Source: Hyphomonas sp. (GTDB lineage: Bacteria > Pseudomonadota > Alphaproteobacteria > Caulobacterales > Hyphomonadaceae). From it: 64,000 nucleotides of DNA. The DNA lies in assembly GCA_016124495.1 (NCBI GenBank), contig WGNP01000003.1:1-64000 (forward strand). The letters run 5' to 3'. Position 1 is the first letter of the stretch. Each line of letters opens with the position of its first letter. The position numbers and the translations under genes are program-made. Positions 28,101 to 36,958 of the stretch are shown one piece after another. Below the pieces are notes generated by a model, which saw only the letters and a program-made list of their open reading frames with translations, had not been told where the DNA came from and did no database searches.

Positions 28101-28808
28101 TTACTCTCCGCTCTCGAGCGTCAACGTGTACGGAATGAAAATCTCCAGCTCCAGCGGCCCGGAAGGCTGCGTGATAATCCGGCTCTCGAGCCCGGTTAAA
28201 GTCACCCTGGCGGGCGCAAAGCTGGCCTTCAGCGCTTTGACTTCACTCGCGATATCGGCGACAAGATCGGCCCGGTGCCTGGTCACATCGCGGGCGCCGA
28301 TGAACTGGTCATCGCCGAGATAGGCTTCGGCGCGTCCTTGCACGTCGATGTCGCTGATGAATGCCTGCGCCCGCGCCATCAGGCGCTCGAAAGACTCGTC
28401 CGGTTTGGTATCAATGCTCAGCGTCAGCGTGAAGCGGCCGGTATTGTTATAGTCGGTCGTATAGACGTCCGTGAACAGAACAGTGTCGATATCCGCTGTC
28501 GACTGGCCGAGCGTGCCACCAGAGAGCTTGTATCCATCTGTCCTGGCCGCCTCGGCCTTCAGCCGGTTGAACATTGTCTCGAGTTCCTTTGTGCGCTCCG
28601 CGGTATCGCGCGAAGCACTCTGATAAGTCACGGCGACCATGACGAAATCCGCCGGGATCTGGCGGTAGACCGCCGGGGCGCTGCGGCGCTCAGCTTCCTC
28701 GACGCGGTTTGATGTCACCATCATCCGCTCCATGCCCTGTGCCAGCGCTGGCGCGACCGGAAAGGCGGTCAGCAGAGAAAGCGCAGCAAAAACAGACTTC
28801 AGACGCAT
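28101..28808 (-). CDS. Exported protein, SIMPL-like (tentative)
   Basis: A 235-residue periplasmic protein. LKSVFAALSLLTAFPVAPALA is a Sec signal with cleavage near QGMER. The mature part contains a beta-alpha pattern (VMVAVTYQSASRDTAERTKE and FTLTLSIDTKPDESFERLMAR) that resembles SIMPL/DUF541 domains, but I cannot confirm the family. It is divergent from the TetR gene and upstream of the PepSY gene; TetR may control this operon. Confidence 0.55.
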   Translation of the reverse strand: MRLKSVFAALSLLTAFPVAPALAQGMERMMVTSNRVEEAERRSAPAVYRQIPADFVMVAVTYQSASRDTAERTKELETMFNRLKAEAARTDGYKLSGGTLGQSTADIDTVLFTDVYTTDYNNTGRFTLTLSIDTKPDESFERLMARAQAFISDIDVQGRAEAYLGDDQFIGARDVTRHRADLVADIASEVKALKASFAPARVTLTGLESRIITQPSGPLELEIFIPYTLTLESGE

Positions 28809-28890
28809 GAGCAGGTCCTCCCTAATATAGCCTAAGCGTCTGCCTGTGCACGACTGGTGTCAATCCGCAGCTGCTTCCTTTAAGCGCCCG

Positions 28891-28919
28891 TTGACAGGCT
28901 TCGGGCGTTTATTTATTAT
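28891..28919 (+). promoter_or_regulatory. Strong sigma-70-type promoter of the TetR gene
   Basis: TTGACA at 28891-28896 and TATTAT at 28914-28919 are separated by 17 bases. Transcription would begin about 7 bases later, at or within a base or two of the ATG at 28927, so the mRNA is probably leaderless. Confidence 0.7.
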
Positions 28920-28926
28920 TACCATT

Positions 28927-29499
28927 ATGCCAAAAATTGTCGACCATGACGAACGCCGCCGCGCCCTTGCCCGCGCTGCCGCCGATGCTATCGCCGCGAG
29001 CGGACTTGATGGGGTGAAGCTGACGGACATTGCGCTGGCTGCGGGCGTCACGACCGGGGCCCTCGCGCACTATTTTACGGACAAGGATGCTGTCCTCGCT
29101 GCCGCACTTGAAGAAGTGTGCTCGCGCCTCCTGTCGCGGCTTGAAGCAGACAGCGGACGTATCAGGATCGAAGACATTGCCAATGCCCTGCCGCTCAACA
29201 AGGCCTCGATGAAGGACTGGCGCGTCTGGCTCGCCTACTGGGGGCGCGCACCCTTCTCGGCAAGCCTGAGATCCATTCACCAGCAATACTATCAGGAGAT
29301 CGAAGACGCGCTCACCGCCGGAATCGCGAAGGGCTCGAAGACGCCGCGCCTTGTTGCGGCTGCGATCATTGCCGCCGTTGATGGGGTTGGAACGCGCGCC
29401 GCGCTCGAGCCTGAGGCATGGCCGCCGGAGCGCCAGCGCGCCCTTTTGTCTACCCTGCTGGGCCCGTTATTTGCTGGCCTCAAATTCAAACCTGCCTAG
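28927..29499 (+). CDS. TetR family transcriptional regulator (BetI-like)
   Basis: A 190-residue repressor. The HTH region is VDHDERRRALARAAADAI then VKLTDIALAAGVTTGALAHYFTDKDAVL, typical TetR. The ligand domain includes WLAYWGRAPFSASLR, common in BetI-like members. No Shine-Dalgarno precedes the ATG, consistent with a leaderless transcript. The dioxygenase gene follows by 12 bases and should be co-transcribed. Confidence 0.9.
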   Translation: MPKIVDHDERRRALARAAADAIAASGLDGVKLTDIALAAGVTTGALAHYFTDKDAVLAAALEEVCSRLLSRLEADSGRIRIEDIANALPLNKASMKDWRVWLAYWGRAPFSASLRSIHQQYYQEIEDALTAGIAKGSKTPRLVAAAIIAAVDGVGTRAALEPEAWPPERQRALLSTLLGPLFAGLKFKPA

Positions 29500-29511
29500 A
29501 GGAGGCCTGCC

Positions 29512-30402
29512 ATGCCCAGTCTCAAGCATTTGCCTGCCACAGCCACACGTGACGACGTGCTGAAAATTCTGACTGAAGACGCCGCCGTCATCATCGACGG
29601 CCTGATGACGCCCGATCTGCTGAACCGTGTAAAGATGGAAATAATGCCTTTCGTCGAGGCTACCCCGCCCGGCCGGGATGACTTCACGGGCCGGCTGACA
29701 ACCCGGACTGGCGCCCTGGTCGCGCGCTCGCCCGCCTGCCGGGACCTTGTGAGCGATCCGCTGATCAACGCCGCCACCGAAGCCTTCCTCGCGCCCTACT
29801 GCGACCGCTACCAGCTGCACCTGACCCAGGTGATCCGCATCAAGCCGGGACAGGGCGCGCAGGTGCTGCACCGCGACCGGCTCGCCTGGGGTGGTTACCT
29901 CCAGCGCAGCATCGAGCCGCAGCTGAACATGATCTGGGCCGTGACGGATTTCACCAAGGAAAATGGCGCGACCCGTGTCGTCCCCGGCAGCCATCTCTGG
30001 GAGGACGGACGCGGCGCACACGAGGAAGAGATCACCTATGCCGGGATGAAGGCAGGATCGGTGATCATCTATACCGGCTCTGTAATCCACTCCGGCGGCG
30101 CCAACGTGTCGGGCGCAGACCGCGTCGGTATCAACATCACTTATTCCCTGGGCTGGCTGCGACAGGAGGAAAACCAGTACCTGTCCTGCCCGCCGGAGAT
30201 CGCCGCAACGCTGCCGGCGGATCTACAGCGCCTGATCGGCTATTCGATGGGCAGCTACGCCCTCGGCTATTTCTCCCCGCCACTTCCCCCCGGCATGGGG
30301 CCGGAAATCGTGCCGCCGGAAACGCTGTTTTCCGGCGAAGTGAAGGGTTGGGGGGATGATCTGTATGCGAAGGTTTCCCAGCGCGCCGCCATCGCATCCT
30401 GA
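29512..30402 (+). CDS. Phytanoyl-CoA dioxygenase family protein
   Basis: A 296-residue Fe(II)/2-oxoglutarate oxygenase. Iron ligands H120 and D122 (LHRDRLAWGG) and H193 (SVIHSGGANVS), plus R204 for 2-oxoglutarate, fit the HxD...H facial triad. The substrate is unknown; hydroxylation of an acyl or small-molecule substrate is likely. It lies in the TetR operon. Confidence 0.9.
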   Translation: MPSLKHLPATATRDDVLKILTEDAAVIIDGLMTPDLLNRVKMEIMPFVEATPPGRDDFTGRLTTRTGALVARSPACRDLVSDPLINAATEAFLAPYCDRYQLHLTQVIRIKPGQGAQVLHRDRLAWGGYLQRSIEPQLNMIWAVTDFTKENGATRVVPGSHLWEDGRGAHEEEITYAGMKAGSVIIYTGSVIHSGGANVSGADRVGINITYSLGWLRQEENQYLSCPPEIAATLPADLQRLIGYSMGSYALGYFSPPLPPGMGPEIVPPETLFSGEVKGWGDDLYAKVSQRAAIAS

Positions 30403-30424
30403 CACGCCAGAGCAGAGAGCAGGC

Positions 30425-30937
30425 ATGCGAACCCGGACCGTCATTATGATACCGCGCGGCGCAGGACGCGTCTTTCTGGCCGCGGCGATCTGGACCGTCG
30501 CATCGTGCGCCTCCGCCCGCGACACCCGCGTCGAAACACAACACCTGGTACAGGAAACCATGCCGATGAGACCGGCCATGACCTATTTCGAAATTCCTGT
30601 CACCGACATGGACAGGGCCGTCCGGTTCTATACATCGGTATTCGGCGTGTCGCTGACCCGGGAAACCGTGGACGGCTACGATATGGCGCTCTTTCCGCCG
30701 GCTGAGGACGAAGCGGGCGCGAGCGGCGCGCTGGCCAAGGGCGATGTCTATGTTCCGTCGAAGACCGGAGCGATACTCTATTTCCATGTCGCCTCGATTG
30801 ACGATGTCCTTACCCGGGCGACCGCGGCCGGCGCGGGAATACTCTATCCCAAGAAAGACATCGGCGATCTCGGTTATGTGGCCGAGATCGAAGACAGCGA
30901 AGGCAACCGGATAGCCCTGACGCAGCAGAAAACCTAA
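30425..30937 (+). CDS. VOC (glyoxalase-type) protein, possibly a lipoprotein
   Basis: A glyoxalase/bleomycin-resistance fold from about residue 50 (MTYFEIPVTDMDRAVRFYTSVFG, then GDLGYVAEIEDSEGNRIAL). From the ATG at 30425 there is a signal-like stretch RVFLAAAIWTVASCASA with a VASC lipobox, which would place the domain in the envelope. An alternative start at 30560 has AGGAA nearby and gives a normal 125-residue cytosolic VOC protein. I cannot decide between them. Confidence 0.7.
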   Translation: MRTRTVIMIPRGAGRVFLAAAIWTVASCASARDTRVETQHLVQETMPMRPAMTYFEIPVTDMDRAVRFYTSVFGVSLTRETVDGYDMALFPPAEDEAGASGALAKGDVYVPSKTGAILYFHVASIDDVLTRATAAGAGILYPKKDIGDLGYVAEIEDSEGNRIALTQQKT

Positions 30938-30959
30938 GGCAGCGCGCCTGAAAAGCAAA

Positions 30960-30988
30960 GCGCGCGGTGGTTTCCCACCGCGCGCCTT
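30960..30988 (-). terminator. Terminator of the acyl-CoA dehydrogenase gene
   Basis: An 11-base perfect stem (GCGCGCGGTGG with CCACCGCGCGC) has a TTTC loop, between two convergent genes. On the minus strand it is followed by TTTGCTTTTC, a T-rich tail. Confidence 0.7.
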
Positions 30989-31011
30989 CCAAGCTCAATC
31001 CGCTCCCGGAC

Positions 31012-32313
31012 TTACTTGCGCCAGATGGCGGCGAGCGCCGGATCTTCGACGCCGCCTTCATACTTGCGCAGCTCGTGACGGCCGACGACCATGTGGTGGA
31101 CTTCGTCCGGGCCATCTGCGAGGCGCAGGGTGCGCTGGCTGGCATACATGCGGGCGAGCGGGGTCCATTGCGAGACACCGGTCGCGCCGTGGATCTGGAT
31201 CGCCTGGTCGATGATCTGGCAGACGCGTTCCGGCACCATGGCTTTCACCATCGAGATCCAGATGCGGGCTTCCTTGTTGCCAAGGACGTCCATCGCTTTT
31301 GCAGCCTTGAGAACCATCATGCGCATCGCTTCAATCTCGATGCGCGCGCGGGAGATGATCTCCGTATTGCCGCCAAGTTTCGCCAGCGGCTTGCCGAAGG
31401 CTTCGCGGCTGAGGCCGCGGATGCACATCAGGTCGAGGGCGCGTTCGGCCTGCCCGATGGAGCGCATGCAGTGGTGGATACGGCCCGGGCCGAGGCGGAG
31501 CTGCGAAATCTCGAAGCCGCGCCCTTCGCCGAGTAGCATGTTTTCCTTCGGTACACGGACATTCTCGAAGCGCAGGTGCATGTGGCCGTGCGGCGCGTCA
31601 GGTTCGCCGAACACATGCATCGGGCCGACGATGGTGACACCCGGATGGGGCAGCGGCACGAGGACCTGGGACTGCTGGCGGTTGACGTCCGGGCCATTGT
31701 TCGAACGGCACATCACGATCATGATACGGCAGCGCGGATCGCCGGCGCCGGAAGCGTAATACTTCTCGCCATTCAGCACATACTCGTCGCCGACGAGCTC
31801 GCATTTCATCGAGACATTCTTGGCATCCGAGGATGCCATATGCGGCTCGGTCATCACGTAGGCGGAGCGGATCTTGCCTTCGAGCAGCGGCTTCAGCCAC
31901 TTCTCTTTCTGCGCCGGGGTGCCGACGCGCTCCAGCACTTCCATGTTGCCGGTATCCGGCGCCGAGCAGTTCATCGTCTCGGAGGCCATCGGGTTCTTGC
32001 CGAGCTCGGCAGCGATATAGGCATAGTCGAGGTTCGACAGGCCTTCGCCGGTTTCGGCGTCGGGCAGGAAGAAGTTCCAGAGGCCCTGCTTCTTGGCTTC
32101 GTCCTTGGCCTTCTCAAGGCATTCGAGCTGGCCGGGAGCGTAGGTCCAGATGTTCGGATTGCCTTCGCCGAGGCGGTGGAACTCCACGCTCATAGGATTG
32201 ACGACTTCAGTGATGAACTTCTTCACGTGCTCGTAGAGCGGCCGGACGGACTCCGACATGCGCAGATCGTTCAGATCGGCCTCGGCGTCGTGGGTGCGTT
32301 GTGTATCAGGCAT
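31012..32313 (-). CDS. Acyl-CoA dehydrogenase (ACAD11-like)
   Basis: A 433-residue flavoenzyme that oxidises an acyl-CoA to its 2-enoyl form. It has the FAD-binding YVMTEPHMASSDAKNVSMKCE segment and the C-terminal IHGATGVSQWTPLARMYASQRTLRLADGPDEVH block, typical of the ACAD10/11-type group. GAGGA precedes the ATG at 32313. A matching APH-type phosphotransferase, the partner domain in ACAD10/11, is at 53451. Confidence 0.93.
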   Translation of the reverse strand: MPDTQRTHDAEADLNDLRMSESVRPLYEHVKKFITEVVNPMSVEFHRLGEGNPNIWTYAPGQLECLEKAKDEAKKQGLWNFFLPDAETGEGLSNLDYAYIAAELGKNPMASETMNCSAPDTGNMEVLERVGTPAQKEKWLKPLLEGKIRSAYVMTEPHMASSDAKNVSMKCELVGDEYVLNGEKYYASGAGDPRCRIMIVMCRSNNGPDVNRQQSQVLVPLPHPGVTIVGPMHVFGEPDAPHGHMHLRFENVRVPKENMLLGEGRGFEISQLRLGPGRIHHCMRSIGQAERALDLMCIRGLSREAFGKPLAKLGGNTEIISRARIEIEAMRMMVLKAAKAMDVLGNKEARIWISMVKAMVPERVCQIIDQAIQIHGATGVSQWTPLARMYASQRTLRLADGPDEVHHMVVGRHELRKYEGGVEDPALAAIWRK

Positions 32314-32443
32314 GGGTGTTGTTCCTCTCCCAAGGTTCATGTTTTCGGCTGGTCTTCATCGGCAGGGTAACTGACGCGCCGGGGGGCGCGCAAATTCTTT
32401 CTGGCCCTCGCGCTGGCGAAGCAACCCGGCTAAGGCGCTGGGC

Positions 32444-33190
32444 ATGAGTTGCGTTCCGGCCCTCGTGATCCTTGTCACCGTGCTGGTCACCGCGTTCATT
32501 TCCGGCATCTTCGGCATGGCTGGCGGTCTGATCCTGATCGGTGTGCTGGCGGCCCTGCTGCCGGTGGCGACTGCGATGGTCGTTCACGGCGCCGTACAGA
32601 TGGTCTCCAACGGCTACCGGGCATTCCTCTGGCGCACATATATCGACTGGCGCGTCTCCCGCCGCTACGCGCTTGGCGCGCTGGCGGGCTTTCTGGTCCT
32701 GCTGGTCATTGCCTGGCGCCCGGAGGCGCGCGCGGTCTACCTGTTCATGGGCCTCACCGCGATGCTCGTCTGGCTGCCGAAGGGCTGGCTCCGCCTGGAC
32801 ATACTCCAGCGAGGCCAGGCGGAACTGGCGGGTTTTACCGTACAGGCCCTGAATACGCTGGGGGGCGTTGCCGGCCCCCTGCTCGATATTTTTTTTGTCA
32901 CGACTGAGATGGACCGGCGCGCGATCGTGGCCACCAAAGCGGTAACGCAGGTGCTCGCCCATCTCGTGAAGATCGTGTTCTGGAGCCTGCCGGTGATTGC
33001 CGCTGCGGGCGAGGCGGCCCTTCCGCCCGTCTGGTTTTTTGTCCTGGCGGTCCCGCTCTCGATGCTCGGCACGGCTCTCGGCGGCCAGCTGCTCGAGCGC
33101 ATGAGTGATGTCGACTTCAAGCGGTCGATGAAATGGCTCGTCACCGCGATTGGCGCGGCGATGCTGCTGAAGGCGGCGGGATGGCTTTAG
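32444..33190 (+). CDS. Sulfite exporter TauE/SafE family membrane protein
   Basis: A 248-residue protein with about eight predicted helices. The N-terminal SGIFGMAGGLILIGVLAAL and the internal repeat (MSNGYRAFLWR-type loop) match the TauE/SafE (DUF81) anion permease family, which moves sulfite, sulfoacetate or related organic anions. The substrate is unknown. It precedes the LysR gene. Confidence 0.88.
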   Translation: MSCVPALVILVTVLVTAFISGIFGMAGGLILIGVLAALLPVATAMVVHGAVQMVSNGYRAFLWRTYIDWRVSRRYALGALAGFLVLLVIAWRPEARAVYLFMGLTAMLVWLPKGWLRLDILQRGQAELAGFTVQALNTLGGVAGPLLDIFFVTTEMDRRAIVATKAVTQVLAHLVKIVFWSLPVIAAAGEAALPPVWFFVLAVPLSMLGTALGGQLLERMSDVDFKRSMKWLVTAIGAAMLLKAAGWL

Positions 33191-33279
33191 CACGGCGGTC
33201 ATGCACGTTACTCCACTTCCCCAGCGCCCTCCTCTGCCCCAGTATCGACTATTCGGCAACTTTATCTTATGAAGCTCTC

Positions 33280-33298
33280 TCATCACCACTGGTGATGA
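33280..33298. promoter_or_regulatory. LysR-type operator dyad
   Basis: TCATCACC and GGTGATGA form an exact 8-base inverted repeat with a 3-base spacer, 17 bases upstream of the LysR start. The size and position fit an autoregulatory LysR site. Confidence 0.55.
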
Positions 33299-33314
33299 AG
33301 GGAATTTACCATAG

Positions 33315-34208
33315 ATGAACCTGCGCAGTCTCGACCTGAACCTTCTGCCGGTATTGGAAGCCATCCATACCGAGCGCAGCCTGACCCGGGCGAGCGAGAG
33401 GCTGCACATCACGCAGCCCGCCGTCAGCAATGCGCTGGCCCGGCTGAGGCTGCATTTCGAGGACCCGCTGTTCGTGCGCGAGGGGCGCGGGGTGCAGCCG
33501 ACCGCAATGGCCGAGGCGCTGATGCCAGCGGTACGCGAAGCGCTCGACCGGCTGCGGTCGGGACTGGAGCCCCGCTCGCAGTTCGACCCCGCCCGCTCGA
33601 CGCGGGTGTTCAACATTTCAGCGCGTGATTCTTCGTCCTATATGCTGGTGCCGCCACTGGCGCGCAAGCTCGAGTCTGCCGCGCCCGGCCTGCGCATAGC
33701 GTGGAGCCAGATCGACCGGGCGGCGATCTCGACAGAGCTCGCATCCGGGCGCCTTGACCTCGCAATTGATGTACCCGATCTGCGCGGCCCGAACCTCGAG
33801 CGCGAGGTCCTGTTCTCGACGCCGTATGCCTGCATGCTGGCACCGGATCATCCGATGGCGGACAAGAAGCTGACAGCGGAGCGGTTCTTCGCGCTGCGCC
33901 ACATCGCCGTCTCCAGCCGGCGTGAGGGGCGCAGCCTCGTCGAGGAAATGGCGCGCGCAGCCGGCGGGCGGATCACGCCGGCGCTGCGTTTGCCCAATCA
34001 CCAGCCGGCGATCGAAGCCGTGCGCCGGACGCATCTCGCCCTCGTAGCACCGCGCCCGATGGCGGAAGCCTCCGGTCTCGCGGTCCGCGACCTGCCGATT
34101 CCCGCGCCGATGCTGGCGAGCGTGGCCTACTGGCGGCGGGAAAACTCAGAGGACCCCGCACTGATCTGGCTGCGCGGCGTGTTCGGTGAGATCGCGACTG
34201 GCATGTAA
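33315..34208 (+). CDS. LysR family transcriptional regulator
   Basis: A 297-residue LTTR. The N-terminus LRSLDLNLLPVLEAIHTERSLTRASERLHITQPAVSNALARLR is a canonical winged HTH, close to the NodD/SyrM-like group, followed by the periplasmic-binding-like effector domain. It may regulate TauE/SafE or the divergent antiporter. A perfect dyad lies just upstream. Confidence 0.94.
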   Translation: MNLRSLDLNLLPVLEAIHTERSLTRASERLHITQPAVSNALARLRLHFEDPLFVREGRGVQPTAMAEALMPAVREALDRLRSGLEPRSQFDPARSTRVFNISARDSSSYMLVPPLARKLESAAPGLRIAWSQIDRAAISTELASGRLDLAIDVPDLRGPNLEREVLFSTPYACMLAPDHPMADKKLTAERFFALRHIAVSSRREGRSLVEEMARAAGGRITPALRLPNHQPAIEAVRRTHLALVAPRPMAEASGLAVRDLPIPAPMLASVAYWRRENSEDPALIWLRGVFGEIATGM

Positions 34209-34218
34209 GGGCGCTGGT

Positions 34219-35967
34219 TCAGGCCCGCCGGTACTCCTCGTCCCGGGCCTGACCGATCCGGGTACGGACGGTTTCCGGATCATAGCCGAAAATTTCGAGC
34301 GCGATGCCAACGAGCTGCAGGCCGGACTCGATGGCTTCTGGAACGACATGGCTCGCGCCCGCGGCGGTGAGGCGGACCATGTGGTCGCCGTCATGCGCGC
34401 GGGCGAGGATAGTGATGTCGGGGCGCAGCTCCAGCGCGCAGCGTACCATCGATTCCGCCCGGTCGGGATCATCCACCGTGATGATCAGCATGGCGGCGCG
34501 CGCGATGCCGGTTGCATTCAGGAACTCGGCCCGGGCCGCGTCGCCGACATAGGCATGCACCCCGGCTTTGCGGGCCAGGCGGATCTTGTCGGGCTCGCGG
34601 TCAATGGCCACGATGGCAGCCTCTTCGTCGACGAGCAGACGCGCGATCGATTGGCCGACGCGGCCATAGCCTGCAAGGATGACATGATCTGTCAGGTGAC
34701 CAAGGTCCATCATCGGCGGCAAGCCGTCCTCGGCTGGCTTGCGGGCTGCGAGGCGGCGGCCAAGCTGCCCGAGCAGCGGTGTCAGCAGCATCGAGAGACC
34801 CGCGACGGCGGAGGCAAAGGTTGCCGCGTCGGCGGGAATGGCATCTGCGGCGCGCGCGGCGGTCAGGACAACGAAGGCGAACTCGCCGGCAGGCGCGAGC
34901 AGGAGGGCCGCTTCGAGCGAAAGCGGATGATTGCCCGCAAACAGGCGGCAGGCGACATAGGCGATCAGCACCTTGACGGCCACCAGCGCGCTGAGCGCGG
35001 CGAGAATCCAGATAATCTGGTCCGCGATGAACGGCAGGTCGAGGCTCATGCCCACGGTCATGAAGAAGAGGCCGAGCAGCAGGCCCTTGAACGGCTCGAG
35101 GTCAACTTCAGTCTGGTGCTTGAACTCGGTCTCGCCGACGAGGAGACCCGCGAGGAACGCGCCGAGGGCGAGCGAGAGGCCGGCGCTGTAGGTAATGGCG
35201 GCGGCGCCCACGACGGTCAGCAGCGTCAGCGCCATCAGGAAGTCGCGCCCCCCGCTGGCGGCGGCGAGACGGAAGACGCGGCCGAGCAGGTAATGGCCGA
35301 TAGCCCAGATCACGGCGATGGCAATCAGCCCGCGGATCAGCGCGTCGACCAGCACGCCGGCCATGTTGGCATCCGATTTCATGGCCGCGAAGCCGACAAA
35401 GATCAGGATAGGGGCAACCATGATGTCCTGGAAGAGCAGCACGCCGAGCGTGGCACGCCCGACTGGCTTTGCGGCGCGTTTGCTCTCGATCAGCACCTGC
35501 ATGACGATGGCAGTGGACGATAGCGCCAGCGCGAGGCCGAGGATCATGGCAACCGGCAGGTCCAGCCCGAAGGCGAGGCCGACCCCGGCGATGGTGACGG
35601 CGCTCAGGATCGCCTGCCCGCCGCCTGCACCAACCACGACTTTCCGGAGTGCCCAGAGCTTGGCGAAGGAGAACTCGACGCCAAGCAGGAACAACAGGAA
35701 CAGCACGCCGAGTTCGGCGAACGGCAGCGCGGCTTCCGGCGAGGAGATCGAGAAGAATTCGAGAACCGGCGTGTCCTGCGCGAGACGGCCGAGGGCGAAC
35801 GGGCCGAGCGCAAGGCCGGCGACCATGAAAGCGATGACAGTCGGGATCTTGATGAAGCGCATCGCGGGCACCAGGATGCCGGTAGCGATGAGAAATACCA
35901 GCAGGTCCTTGATCAGGGTTGGGCTGGGGCCATGGCCGGAGGCAGCGTGATCGATGACCTGTTCCAT
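34219..35967 (-). CDS. CPA2 monovalent cation:proton antiporter (KefB/YbaL-like)
   Basis: A 582-residue protein. About twelve helices (GVLFLLFLLGVEFSFAKLW, LALALSSTAIVMQVL, LGVLLFQD) form the Na+/H+ exchanger domain. The C-terminal TrkA-N (RCK) domain has the nucleotide-binding GYGRVGQSIARLL motif and an acidic-residue triad. No GSH-activation residues can be judged. It probably regulates potassium and pH. AAGGGGG supports the ATG at 35967. Confidence 0.93.
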   Translation of the reverse strand: MEQVIDHAASGHGPSPTLIKDLLVFLIATGILVPAMRFIKIPTVIAFMVAGLALGPFALGRLAQDTPVLEFFSISSPEAALPFAELGVLFLLFLLGVEFSFAKLWALRKVVVGAGGGQAILSAVTIAGVGLAFGLDLPVAMILGLALALSSTAIVMQVLIESKRAAKPVGRATLGVLLFQDIMVAPILIFVGFAAMKSDANMAGVLVDALIRGLIAIAVIWAIGHYLLGRVFRLAAASGGRDFLMALTLLTVVGAAAITYSAGLSLALGAFLAGLLVGETEFKHQTEVDLEPFKGLLLGLFFMTVGMSLDLPFIADQIIWILAALSALVAVKVLIAYVACRLFAGNHPLSLEAALLLAPAGEFAFVVLTAARAADAIPADAATFASAVAGLSMLLTPLLGQLGRRLAARKPAEDGLPPMMDLGHLTDHVILAGYGRVGQSIARLLVDEEAAIVAIDREPDKIRLARKAGVHAYVGDAARAEFLNATGIARAAMLIITVDDPDRAESMVRCALELRPDITILARAHDGDHMVRLTAAGASHVVPEAIESGLQLVGIALEIFGYDPETVRTRIGQARDEEYRRA

Positions 35968-36091
35968 GATGCGCCCCCTTTCTTGGGATATCTGATGCCT
36001 GACCTTAACGAGCACGGAGTGGGCTGACACCCCATCTTGTCACAAGAGGCAGGCTGTCCGCGAACGAATGACAGCAGCGCCTGATTTCAGA

Positions 36092-36352
36092 TCAGGCGAA
36101 GCGGTCACTTTTTGCGGGTTGGGCAGCGGGCGTGCCGGAGTTCGTCTCGCCGAAATCGAGCAGGTCTCCCGGTTTGCAGTCGAGTGCCTCGCAGAGCTTC
36201 GCCAGCGTTTCAAAGCGCACACCCTTCACCTTGCCGGACTTCAGCAGCGAGAGATTGGCCTCGGTAATACCGATGGCCGTCGCCAGGTCCTTCGCCTTCA
36301 TCTTGCGGCGGGCAAGCATGACATCCAGCGTGACGATGATATCGCGCGCCAT
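36092..36352 (-). CDS. XRE-type regulator (YozG-like)
   Basis: An 86-residue helix-turn-helix repressor (DVMLARRKMKAKDLATAIGI; EANLSLLKSGKVKGVRFETLAKLCEAL). This is the small XRE type that regularly accompanies DUF2975 genes. Its start overlaps the DUF2975 stop by one base. Likely target: the palindrome at 36907-36929. Confidence 0.92.
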   Translation of the reverse strand: MARDIIVTLDVMLARRKMKAKDLATAIGITEANLSLLKSGKVKGVRFETLAKLCEALDCKPGDLLDFGETNSGTPAAQPAKSDRFA

Positions 36353-36870
36353 CAGATGATCTGGTCGCTCTCGGACTTCAGGCGGATGCCTTCGGCCAGG
36401 ACATGGCTGAGGCCGAGGATGGCGGCGCCCATAGCCGCGGTGCCGAGGGCGAGGTCATTGACATGCCATATGAAGCCGCGCCCGTCGCCGGTGGTCCAGC
36501 TGAGGACGGTCGGCACGATAAGGGAGCTGGCCGCAGCTGCCCAGATAAGGCCGCCCCCGGCATTGCGGAGAGCCTTCAGGTTGCGGGAGGAGAAGACCTC
36601 GCCCTCACCCGTACGGCTGAACAGGCCGGCGAAATCGCCCAGGACGCCGATGATGATCAGGGTGGGCGTGTTGACCAGCAGGGCGAGGAGGAAGGCTTGC
36701 AGCACGTCCATCCAATTGGCCTGCGGGACGACCACGGCGCCGACCTTGCCGGTGATGTCTGCGGCGACGGGACCGAGCATCATCACGATGAGGACAATGG
36801 CGGCGACTGACAGCCAGCTGGTGTCGCGCAGGGCGGAGGATTGAGCAGCTGCGGTTTCGGAGCGGGTCAT
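36352..36870 (-). CDS. DUF2975 membrane protein
   Basis: A 172-residue protein with four predicted helices (SVAAIVLIVMMLGP; AFLLALLVNTPTLIIIGVLGDF; IWAAAASSLIVPTVLSW; AAMGAAILGLSHVLAEGIRLK), matching DUF2975. The function of the family is unknown, though coupling to an XRE gene suggests membrane signalling. Confidence 0.9.
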   Translation of the reverse strand: MTRSETAAAQSSALRDTSWLSVAAIVLIVMMLGPVAADITGKVGAVVVPQANWMDVLQAFLLALLVNTPTLIIIGVLGDFAGLFSRTGEGEVFSSRNLKALRNAGGGLIWAAAASSLIVPTVLSWTTGDGRGFIWHVNDLALGTAAMGAAILGLSHVLAEGIRLKSESDQII

Positions 36871-36906
36871 GGGGGATCTCCCTTTTCAGGGGCCCAGATA
36901 GCTCTA

Positions 36907-36929
36907 AAATTATTGCATGACAATAATTT
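36907..36929. promoter_or_regulatory. Operator dyad of the DUF2975-XRE operon
   Basis: AAATTATTG and CAATAATTT form a perfect 9-base repeat with a 5-base spacer, 37 bases upstream of the DUF2975 start. AT-rich sequence here stands out in the GC-rich context. It probably binds the XRE protein and overlaps the promoter. Confidence 0.65.
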
Positions 36930-36958
36930 CTTTTCGTCTGATAGGGGCTTCGAGCGAC

